From JACTUA01 sp035506435 (lineage in GTDB: Archaea > Halobacteriota > Methanomicrobia > Methanomicrobiales > JACTUA01): a stretch of 7,144 nt of DNA. The position numbers and the translations under genes were made by a program. The DNA lies in assembly GCA_035506435.1 (NCBI GenBank), contig DATJPK010000032.1, positions 1-7,144 of the forward strand, given 5' to 3'. The notes beneath the pieces were generated by a model. The model was not told where the DNA came from. It worked only from the letters and a program-made list of their open reading frames with translations, and searched no databases. The stretch's first letter is position 1. Every line of letters begins with the position of its first letter. Below are positions 1-5,012 of this stretch, piece after piece.

Positions 1-252
1 GTCACCGATGGGGGCAGGGGAGGTTTCCTGTCCCGGGGCAGGCTTCTCACCGGGGGAGAAGAGCCCGCCTTCCCTCAACCGGCGGAGGGCCTCCCGGACC
101 TCCCCGATCTCCTCCCGGGTAAGCCGGTCGCCGGACTCGTATGAATCGATAAGCCGGTTGAGGAGGAGGTCGTATGGTTCCTCCGGGTATGACCTGAGCC
201 TCTCCAGCCGGGTCCTCGTTTCCGGGGTGAGCTCAAGGAGGTACCGGTCCAT
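1..252 (-). CDS. Ribbon-helix-helix/VapB-like (DUF7557-type) protein, C-terminus cut by window edge
   Basis: Reading leftward from the ATG at 252 gives 84 codons open to base 1, so the C-terminus lies outside the window. The protein begins MDRYLLELTPETRTRLERL and continues with a segment of the type YPEEPYDLLLNRLIDSYESG (about residues 23-42). This beta-strand, 'LTPETRTRLERL' helix and 'YDxLLNRLID' helix pattern is typical of the short VapB-antitoxin-like/DUF7557 proteins common in methanogens, which resemble ribbon-helix-helix DNA-binding domains. After it come a charged helix (REEIGEVREALRRLREGG) and a Pro/Gly-rich stretch that looks like a linker. A GGGAGAG sequence lies about 7 bases before the ATG, and a TATA-like GTTTAAGG lies about 26 bases before it. 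No toxin partner is visible; it may lie left of the window. DNA binding is inferred from family resemblance only. Confidence 0.72.
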   Translation of the reverse strand, partial: MDRYLLELTPETRTRLERLRSYPEEPYDLLLNRLIDSYESGDRLTREEIGEVREALRRLREGGLFSPGEKPAPGQETSPAPIGD

Positions 253-274
253 GGAAGGATCTCTCCCTGCCTCT

Positions 275-282
275 CCTTAAAC
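275..282 (-). promoter_or_regulatory. Putative TATA box of the 1-252 gene
   Basis: Read on the minus strand this is GTTTAAGG. Its centre is about 27 bases before the ATG at 252, so transcription would start at or next to the start codon. The match to the archaeal box A is moderate. Confidence 0.4.
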
Positions 283-388
283 ACACCTGTGAACAGGATG
301 TCGGCCCCTGTGGCCCCCGGGGAAGCGATCGGGAGGCTCTGGTTCTCACGGGAATTCCCGGACAGGGTCGGGCCCCGGTCCGGGCAAC

Positions 389-398
389 CAAATGATTA
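389..398 (+). promoter_or_regulatory. Weak TATA-like element before the two-helix membrane protein
   Basis: CAAATGATTA is the only AT-rich stretch in the 181-base gap between the divergent genes on this side. Initiation about 26 bases downstream would fall near 420, just before the GGTGA ribosome site at 425-429. The match to box A is poor. Confidence 0.25.
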
Positions 399-433
399 AC
401 TCCTCGTGGACGGTACCACCCGCAGGTGAAGGG

Positions 434-658
434 ATGTTGTTCTACAGGGTCACGAAGGATGCAGTTGAGCTGAACACGCAGAATGTCATCATCGCCGTCG
501 TGTTCCTCGCCTTCCTCCTCATCGCCGCCTTTTACGCGCACTCCATCGGGTGGGAGTCCGGTGCGAGCACCATTCTCGCCGCGTTCACGGCAGGCGCCGG
601 GGTGTTTGTCGGTGCACTCCTGGGCGAACGAAACGCGGTAGTACCGCCGGCGCGATAG
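434..658 (+). CDS. Small two-helix membrane protein, unknown function
   Basis: The 74-residue product has a short polar N-terminus (MLFYRVTKDAVELNTQN), a strongly hydrophobic helix at about residues 18-38, a short loop with GWESG, a second Ala/Gly-rich helix at about 43-64, and a tail ending in AVVPPAR. That is two predicted membrane segments and nothing catalytic. I chose the ATG at 434 over the in-frame ATG at 392 because GGTGA (425-429) sits four bases before it and because the 14 extra residues of the longer form look like translated non-coding sequence. The family is not recognised. Such two-helix proteins of unknown role are common in archaeal genomes. It is divergent from the ribbon-helix-helix-like gene and convergent with the beta-CASP hydrolase, so it is probably a single transcript. 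The CDS call rests on the paired hydrophobic segments and the ribosome site. Confidence 0.65.
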   Translation: MLFYRVTKDAVELNTQNVIIAVVFLAFLLIAAFYAHSIGWESGASTILAAFTAGAGVFVGALLGERNAVVPPAR

Positions 659-672
659 CCGGATAACACCCC

Positions 673-709
673 CGGGAATCGGCCATCCCCCCATGATGAA
701 GGGTTCCCG
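673..709. terminator. Hairpin between convergent genes, possible two-way terminator
   Basis: CGGGAA (673-678) and TTCCCG (704-709) are reverse complements. An inner CCC/GGG pairing inside the 25-base loop is also possible. The hairpin lies between the stop of the small membrane protein (656-658) and the stop of the beta-CASP gene (710-712), where a shared 3' end would be expected. No T-run follows it on either strand, so termination is a guess. Confidence 0.35.
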
Positions 710-2272
710 TCAGAACAGGATCCGTTCGCCCTCGACGGGGAGGCGGACCCCGTCGAAGTTCTTCGCGAACCACTCCGGGTGCTCGGTGTGGACCGGGATA
801 ATCGCGCCGGGGTCGATCTCCCCGACGGCCCACAAGACATCCGCCCCCGAGGCATGGCCCGAGGCATGGTAATTTTTATCCATCGAGGGGACGAGGTCGC
901 CCGCCTCGTTCTTCTTCATCGAGAACCCGCAGGGCTCGATGTGGAAATACTGCAGCCACTCCCAGAGCCGGCGGAAGTCGATCTCCATCTCCTCGCTGAA
1001 GGGCTCGCAGGAGGAGTAGAGGTAGCGCCCGCCGGCGGGCATGATATCGAGGAGGTGGTTCATGTCAAAGAAGGAGAAGCAGAGGATGAACCGCCCGGGG
1101 TCGGCACGGATGGCGTCGTGCTTCACGTACCGGTCCCCCGCGAGTTTCTTCACGAGCTCGATCTCCCACTTCCGGGAATCATGGTCGGTGATCTCGTCGT
1201 AGACCCTGATCCCCTCCCACCGTTTCACCCCGTCGACGGTGAAGAGCGCGTAGAGCATGTACAGGTCCCGGGCGGTCACCACGAGTTCCCGGCCGGTCCG
1301 GGCGGCGATGTCCCGGAAGGCCTCGAGACGCTCGAAGTTCCGGGCCGAGAAGTCGGCGATAACGAGACCGGTATAGCCTTCGACGGCCCCCCGGCAGGTC
1401 TCGCACACCGAGTCCTCGGTGACCCGGCCACCGTCGGCCGGGCCGGGGTCGGACACCCGGGTACCCTCGGTGATGAGAACGTCCGCCCCCTTCGCCCGCC
1501 TTATGAACTCGCGGGTCTTTGCCTCCCCGCGGCCGTGGAGCCGGAAATCGCCGGTGTACACGACGGTCTTCCCGCCCTCGATGATGAAACCGCAGGCGCC
1601 GTACAGGGAGTGGTCCACGTCATACGCCGATACCCCGAAGGGGAGCGGGTGGTCCCCCATGGTGCAGCACCGGCCCGGCGCGAGCTTCTTCCTCGCCCTC
1701 GGGCTGTCCTGGCCGGGCTTCCAGGTGAAAAATTTCAGGAACTCTTCCGGGGGCGGCTGCGGGAAGCAGAACTCCCTCCCGAGGTAGCAGCCCTTCGTGT
1801 CGGACTCCAGGTACAGGGGGTCGTCGTCGCTCGGCCTGCGCCCGGAGCTGTACACCACGTCGCCCTCGGTGGTGGACTTCCCCGCGTCCTGGTACCCCTT
1901 CAGGATCGCGGCGGTCATGGGCGTGGAGAATACTGGCACCGCCTGCGGGAGGAGCCCGATATTCCCGCAGTGGTCAAGGTGGGCGTGGGAGAGGAGCACG
2001 GCGGAGACGGGGAGCCGGGGATACCCGGCAACGGAAACGTCGGGGGTGAGCAGGTCGGGGCGGTAGATATCCAGTTTCGGGATGAGCCCGAGGGCGAGGA
2101 GGTCATGGATCCCCCGGGTGGGGCGGCTCTTCAGGAACTCCTCGTAGAACCTGCCGTACTTCCCGAAGTTCTTCCCGAAGTCGAGGAAGAGCCCGTCCTT
2201 TCCGTCGGAGAGGTAGATCTTGTTCCCGCCGATGCAGTTCGCGCCGTCGTACACGGTGATGGCGAGGGGCAT
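710..2272 (-). CDS. Metallo-beta-lactamase fold / beta-CASP hydrolase (RNase J-like class)
   Basis: The 520-residue protein carries the full set of MBL/beta-CASP signatures: motif 1 in LFLDFG (D31), motif 2 SHAHLDH (H96, H98, D100, H101), motif 3 DVDHS (H221), motif 4 TGDFR (D242), motif A TEGTR (E269), motif B SGHAS (H473) and motif C PVHTEH (H495). These residues bind two zinc ions in enzymes of this family and point to an RNA (less likely DNA) endo/exonuclease acting in the cytoplasm. No KH domains are present, so it is not the FttA/CPSF type, and at 520 residues it is longer than most archaeal RNase J. The stretch between motifs 2 and 3 is 120 residues, longer than usual, with scattered Cys. 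The frame stays open to 2707, but I chose the ATG at 2272 because MPLAITVYDGANCIGG is the expected first strand of the fold and GGGAGAGG lies upstream. The substrate is not known. Confidence 0.9.
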   Translation of the reverse strand: MPLAITVYDGANCIGGNKIYLSDGKDGLFLDFGKNFGKYGRFYEEFLKSRPTRGIHDLLALGLIPKLDIYRPDLLTPDVSVAGYPRLPVSAVLLSHAHLDHCGNIGLLPQAVPVFSTPMTAAILKGYQDAGKSTTEGDVVYSSGRRPSDDDPLYLESDTKGCYLGREFCFPQPPPEEFLKFFTWKPGQDSPRARKKLAPGRCCTMGDHPLPFGVSAYDVDHSLYGACGFIIEGGKTVVYTGDFRLHGRGEAKTREFIRRAKGADVLITEGTRVSDPGPADGGRVTEDSVCETCRGAVEGYTGLVIADFSARNFERLEAFRDIAARTGRELVVTARDLYMLYALFTVDGVKRWEGIRVYDEITDHDSRKWEIELVKKLAGDRYVKHDAIRADPGRFILCFSFFDMNHLLDIMPAGGRYLYSSCEPFSEEMEIDFRRLWEWLQYFHIEPCGFSMKKNEAGDLVPSMDKNYHASGHASGADVLWAVGEIDPGAIIPVHTEHPEWFAKNFDGVRLPVEGERILF

Positions 2273-2360
2273 TACCTGAGCCTCTCCCGGGACGGGGGAA
2301 AAGGTTTTGCCCCGGGAGGTCGCCGATGGCGCCGCAGGCTGATACGGGCGAAAAACGCGT

Positions 2361-2370
2361 GTAAAATTTG
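2361..2370 (-). promoter_or_regulatory. Putative TATA box of the beta-CASP gene
   Basis: The minus strand reads CAAATTTTAC in an AT-rich patch. Initiation about 26 bases downstream would give a leader of roughly 65-70 bases before the ATG at 2272. The match is fair, and another AT-rich site nearby could serve instead. Confidence 0.35.
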
Positions 2371-2398
2371 TTTTTCGGGAAAAATCCACGTATGCGCA

Positions 2399-2407
2399 GC
2401 TATATCC
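2399..2407 (+). promoter_or_regulatory. Putative TATA box of the winged-helix gene
   Basis: GCTATATCC is centred about 26 bases before base 2429, directly upstream of the strong GGAGGAG at 2430-2436. A second candidate, CCTATACAG (2419-2427), would start the mRNA near 2449, past the 7-codon upstream frame. Which box is used decides whether that frame is on the transcript. Confidence 0.35.
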
Positions 2408-2444
2408 CGCGGGCGAGCCTATACAGACAGGAGGAGAAGAAAAA

Positions 2445-2468
2445 ATGGTACATAGGGGGGAATTTTGA
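2445..2468 (+). other. Seven-codon upstream ORF overlapping the winged-helix start (TGATG)
   Basis: This frame encodes MVHRGEF and ends with TGA at 2466-2468, whose A is the first base of the ATG at 2468. It has the best ribosome site of the region, GGAGGAG at 2430-2436, eight bases before its ATG. It could be a leader peptide that feeds ribosomes to the winged-helix gene by stop-start coupling. Alternatively it is the true N-terminus, split off by a missing base in the G6 run at 2455-2460: one extra G would join MVHRGGIL to the downstream protein without a stop. Confidence 0.4.
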
Positions 2469-2761
2469 TGGCCGGGAATAAAAGGTTCGAAACAGGGCAA
2501 CTCATCCGCGGCCAGATGGTACGACAGAATATCGCCCGTATCCAGGGGACGGCGAGGGAAATTACCTCCTCGCTTCACCTGGCTGACAATAACGTCCCTT
2601 CCATCAGCGCACTGCTGATGTTTCTCCAGAGAAACCATGTCCGTAAAATAAGGTACGGGTTCTTCATCTCCGGGACGCAGGCCTTCAAGAAGAGCGGGTA
2701 TCCTCACCGGTACACGGTTGAGCTCATGGATCTACCGGCTGTCTCACCGGTTCTCGCGTAG
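2468..2761 (+). CDS. Small winged-helix-like DNA-binding protein, probable regulator
   Basis: The product is 97 residues. Residues about 27-61 (starting GTAREITSSLHLADNN, then a SISALLMFLQ helix and NHVRKI) read as a helix-turn-helix. The following IRYGFFISGTQAFKKSG and GYPHRYTVEL (to about residue 86) fit the two strands of a wing, so the whole resembles a minimal winged-helix domain. No ligand-binding or membrane part is present. It is therefore a likely transcription factor acting on its own; its DNA target is unknown, and the divergent beta-CASP gene is the natural candidate. The ATG at 2468 is preceded by a G6 run but only a weak ribosome site, and TTG at 2465 is also in frame. By hand count its GC is about 54%, against about 65% in a sampled line of the adjacent beta-CASP gene. 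The family is not identified by name; the fold call is by pattern. Confidence 0.62.
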   Translation: MAGNKRFETGQLIRGQMVRQNIARIQGTAREITSSLHLADNNVPSISALLMFLQRNHVRKIRYGFFISGTQAFKKSGYPHRYTVELMDLPAVSPVLA

Positions 2762-2765
2762 GCAC

Positions 2766-2809
2766 GATCCGGGGACGATCTCCCGGATCTTCATTTGCAC
2801 GCATTTTTT
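2766..2809 (+). terminator. Hairpin plus T-run terminator of the winged-helix gene
   Basis: GATCCGGG (2766-2773) and CCCGGATC (2782-2789) form an 8-bp perfect stem with an 8-base loop, starting four bases after the TAG stop. A T6 run follows at 2804-2809. In archaea the T-run is the main signal. Together they mark the 3' end of the gene. Confidence 0.6.
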
Positions 2810-2898
2810 ACCCGTTCACCCCGTCTCTCATCTATACCTGGATCAATCCCGCACCCATAAAACAGGAACATCCGTGCGGGGACCTTTTCTCCTGCCTG

Positions 2899-2931
2899 CC
2901 GGAAGTCCGGGAGGTGATCCCCGGTTTCCGG
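2899..2931 (+). other. Strong intergenic hairpin, function unknown
   Basis: CCGGAAG (2899-2905) pairs with TTTCCGG (2925-2931), and CCGGG (2907-2911) with CCCGG (2920-2924), giving a stem of about 12 pairs with one bulged T at 2906, one G-U pair and an 8-base loop (AGGTGATC). It lies in the 231-base gap between the winged-helix and CDGSH genes, upstream of the CDGSH TATA box. No T-run follows, so it does not look like an ordinary terminator. The rest of this gap holds the terminator at its left end, a 7-bp inverted repeat (2848-2854 with 2874-2880), a G8 run (2941-2948) and the CDGSH promoter; I see no gene in it. Confidence 0.45.
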
Positions 2932-2954
2932 GAATCCATCGGGGGGGGAGAGGG

Positions 2955-2963
2955 CTCAAATAC
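2955..2963 (+). promoter_or_regulatory. TATA box of the CDGSH iron-sulfur gene
   Basis: CTCAAATAC follows a purine-rich stretch (G8 then AGAGGG) that could act as the TFB recognition element. Initiation about 26 bases downstream would fall near 2985, giving a leader of under ten bases before the ATG at 2993. Confidence 0.5.
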
Positions 2964-2992
2964 CGGAGTCCTGCATGTTTCTGTGAAGAACT

Positions 2993-3673
2993 ATGCCCGG
3001 TACTGAGAAGAAAGACCATGTACGGATCCAGGTGACAAAGAACGGGCCGTATATTGTCACCGGCGCCATACCGCTCGTGAAACAGATCCTCGTCTGCGAC
3101 GGGGAGGGAAATTCCGTCGGGTGGAGGGAGGGAGAACGATACCCTCTCCAGGAAAGCTACGCTCTCTGCCGGTGCGGGGGGTCCCGGAACAGGCCCTTTT
3201 GCGATGGGACCCATGCGAAGATCCGGTTCGATGGGACCGAAACGGCAAGCCGGGTGCCGTACCTGGAGCGGGCAGAATGGACCGAGGGGCGGGACATTCG
3301 TCTCTCGGATGCCCCGGGCTTCTGCTCCCATGCACGGTTCTGCATCCGGGGGAAGGGAATCTGGGACCTGATCGGGAGGTCAGCAAGCGATCAGGCGAAG
3401 AGGACCGCGATTGACATGGCCGCGAACTGCCACTCCGGGCGGCTCGTGGTCTGGGACCGGAGGACGGGGAAGCCTGTCGAACCGGTTTTTGAAAAATCCA
3501 TCGGCCTCGTGGAAGGCCCTGCCGAAGGCGTAATGGGGCCGCTCTGGGTACGCGGGGGGATCCCGATTATCGCCGCAGACGGGTTCCGGTACGAGGTCCG
3601 GAACCGGGCAACCCTCTGCCGGTGCGGGAGGTCGGCCAACAAGCCCTTCTGCGACGGCGCCCATATGCGGTGA
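2993..3673 (+). CDS. CDGSH / divergent 4Fe-4S / CDGSH iron-sulfur protein
   Basis: The 226-residue protein has three cofactor modules. Module 1 is a CDGSH site CRCGGSRNRPFCDGTH with ligands C59, C61, C70 and H74, preceded by the usual NGPYIVTG strand. Module 2 has C111, C117 and C146 in GFCSHARFC and AANCHSGRL, resembling the divergent mono-cluster ferredoxin family (Fer4_19, PF06902). Module 3 is a second CDGSH site CRCGRSANKPFCDGAH with C209, C211, C220 and H224 at the very C-terminus. CDGSH sites hold a [2Fe-2S] cluster with three Cys and one His. The protein lacks a signal peptide or membrane segment, so it should be cytosolic. The likely role is electron or cluster transfer or redox sensing; the partner is unknown. 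The start fits the family N-terminus, with GTGA six bases upstream. It is convergent with the methyltransferase gene, 11 bases apart. Confidence 0.9.
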   Translation: MPGTEKKDHVRIQVTKNGPYIVTGAIPLVKQILVCDGEGNSVGWREGERYPLQESYALCRCGGSRNRPFCDGTHAKIRFDGTETASRVPYLERAEWTEGRDIRLSDAPGFCSHARFCIRGKGIWDLIGRSASDQAKRTAIDMAANCHSGRLVVWDRRTGKPVEPVFEKSIGLVEGPAEGVMGPLWVRGGIPIIAADGFRYEVRNRATLCRCGRSANKPFCDGAHMR

Positions 3674-3687
3674 CCCTGCCCGGGTCA
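3671..3687. terminator. Palindrome containing both stop codons of convergent genes
   Basis: TGACCC (3671-3676) and GGGTCA (3682-3687) flank a five-base centre. The left TGA is the stop of the CDGSH gene, and the right TCA is, on the other strand, the TGA stop of the methyltransferase gene. Either transcript can form the same 6-bp hairpin exactly at its stop codon. No T-run is present, so a termination role is uncertain. Confidence 0.4.
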
Positions 3688-4890
3688 ATGGGGCTTCCCC
3701 ACCGCGACGACCGCTTCCCAGTAGTTGCAGACGTAATCGAGCCCGTAGCGGATGTGGTAGATGTCAGAGGCGGTATCGTACCGCATCGAGGTGATCCTCG
3801 CATTCGCCGAGAACGGGAACGCCGAGATGGGCACGTCCTCCGCGCCCCACTGGGCCACCCCCGGCCGGTTCCGGTTGACGGTGTAGAAGGACCCTGCCGT
3901 CACCCGCTCGATCTCCCCGATATAGTTCCTGATGATCGGGAGGGGCATCTCGGAGAGGGAGGCGATGTTCACGAAGAGGTCGAAGGTCCCGTCCTCCATC
4001 CGCCCGATGCACCAGTTCGGGAGCATGACGATGTCGAACCGTTCGAGTTCCTTCCGGGTGATCCTCCCCGTGCCGGGGAAGTCGGAAACGAGGCCGACCG
4101 AGAGGCCCGGGAGCGACGCGAGGACGTTATAGGTGGACACGAGGAGCGTCTCGGGGAGGTCGAAGCAGACGTACCGGGTGCCGGGGTGCATCTTCTTCGC
4201 GAGGATCGCCATCTCCCCCGACCCGCACCCGAGTTCGCCGACCAGCCCTCCGGCTTTTCCGATGAGCCCGAGCTCCTGCATCCGGTCCAGGTAGCAGGCA
4301 TGCCGGAGGGTCTTGAAGGTGAGCTTCCGGCCCCGGTACAAAACGTAGATGTTCCGGCCGACGTCGGTCGTGCTGACGAGGGAAGGATCGACACGAGGGT
4401 GGCGGGGGAGGAACTCCCGGTATCGCCGGATGATCATGTAGACCTGGAGCATCAGGTCGATGTTCCCCTTTTCAAGGTCCCAGATGTACATGTCCCCCGA
4501 ATGGGCAGTCACGAGGTCGGTGCGGTAGAACCGGGAAAGCGAAGCCGCGAGGACAGAGTCGTCCCCCGTCTTTCGCCAGGTGGAGAAGGTGCTGATACTC
4601 GCGATGATGTTCCCCCACATCTCCCCGGGGCGGTAGATCTCCGGGACATCCGCCTCACGCTGGAGCCGGAAGGCCGCAATGGCCCGTGACGCGCTGGACC
4701 GGTGTGCGGCCGGGTCGGCGGCTGGCAGGTCCGACGACCTGATGAGGGTCACCAGCCTCTCGTGCGCCTCGCGGAGCTCGGAGGACAGGGCATAGCGGGC
4801 AGGGAGCAGGAGCTGGATCCACCACTTCTCCACCCGGTAGATGAGGGAGCGGATGCGCCCGGGGACCCATCCGGGGAGGTCCGGTACCAT
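3685..4890 (-). CDS. SAM-dependent methyltransferase, putative sugar O-methyltransferase type
   Basis: The 401-residue protein has a class I SAM-binding core in its second half: motif I VGELGCGSGEMAIL (about 217-230, loop ELGCGSG 219-225), an acidic residue after the second strand in YVCFDLPETLL (D244), DIVMLPNW (286-293) as motif II/III, and LFVNIASLSEMPLPII (305-320) as the next strand and helix. The FDLPE(T/A)LL(V/L)STY pattern and the long all-helical N-terminal half match the putative sugar O-methyltransferase group (TIGR04371, NanM-like) as I know it. These enzymes are thought to methylate sugars of surface glycans or glycolipids. No glycosyltransferase or sugar-nucleotide gene is next to it here, so the acceptor is unknown. 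It starts at the ATG at 4890, with no ribosome site but a TATA box at the right distance for a leaderless mRNA. It is divergent from the SDR gene. Confidence 0.82.
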   Translation of the reverse strand: MVPDLPGWVPGRIRSLIYRVEKWWIQLLLPARYALSSELREAHERLVTLIRSSDLPAADPAAHRSSASRAIAAFRLQREADVPEIYRPGEMWGNIIASISTFSTWRKTGDDSVLAASLSRFYRTDLVTAHSGDMYIWDLEKGNIDLMLQVYMIIRRYREFLPRHPRVDPSLVSTTDVGRNIYVLYRGRKLTFKTLRHACYLDRMQELGLIGKAGGLVGELGCGSGEMAILAKKMHPGTRYVCFDLPETLLVSTYNVLASLPGLSVGLVSDFPGTGRITRKELERFDIVMLPNWCIGRMEDGTFDLFVNIASLSEMPLPIIRNYIGEIERVTAGSFYTVNRNRPGVAQWGAEDVPISAFPFSANARITSMRYDTASDIYHIRYGLDYVCNYWEAVVAVGKPH

Positions 4891-4910
4891 AATAGCTGGT
4901 GCCCGGACCG

Positions 4911-4920
4911 GTTATTAACC
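4911..4920 (-). promoter_or_regulatory. TATA box of the methyltransferase gene (leaderless)
   Basis: The minus strand reads GGTTAATAAC, centred about 26 bases before the ATG at 4890. No Shine-Dalgarno site lies between them, so the mRNA probably begins at or next to the start codon. Confidence 0.5.
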
Positions 4921-4960
4921 TTCACCACGGGGCGGGGAAACTCTTTTATCCCCGATCGTG

Positions 4961-4968
4961 ATATTAAT
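4961..4968 (+). promoter_or_regulatory. Putative TATA box of the SDR gene
   Basis: ATATTAAT would place the transcript start near 4990, with a leader of about 20 bases that includes GGAAGG (5005-5010). CTCTTTTAT at 4941-4949 is a second candidate. The 122-base gap also holds the methyltransferase promoter on the other strand. Confidence 0.4.
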
Positions 4969-5012
4969 CGCCGGAGAACCCGCCCACCACCCCCCGGGGC
5001 GGCCGGAAGGTC

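Noticed and set aside
8..280. 90-codon plus-strand frame at the left edge
   Set aside because: Ser/Arg-rich with no motif. The minus strand in the same place encodes a ribbon-helix-helix-like protein with a start and promoter.
392..433. Earlier ATG for the two-helix membrane protein
   Set aside because: No ribosome site precedes it, it overlaps the likely TATA region, and the GGTGA at 425-429 points to the ATG at 434.
779..2455. 558-codon open frame on the plus strand opposite the beta-CASP gene
   Set aside because: It is rich in Gly, Pro, Val and Glu without domain motifs, and the opposite strand has all beta-CASP motifs. It is a by-product of high GC at the third codon position.
2273..2707. 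N-terminal extension of the beta-CASP protein by 145 residues
   Set aside because: The extension has no family resemblance, runs antisense to the winged-helix gene, and passes through the AT-rich promoter region. The ATG at 2272 begins exactly at the first strand of the fold.
2848..2880. CCCGCAC/GTGCGGG inverted repeat with a 19-base loop
   Set aside because: The arms are only 7 bp, the loop is long and there is no T-run; in GC-rich DNA this can occur by chance. Mentioned only as part of the gap.
3622..4689. 355-codon open frame on the plus strand opposite the methyltransferase gene
   Set aside because: Low-complexity composition (many Asp, Val, Pro, Arg), no recognisable motif, and it starts inside the CDGSH gene. 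The opposite strand carries a clear SAM-binding motif.
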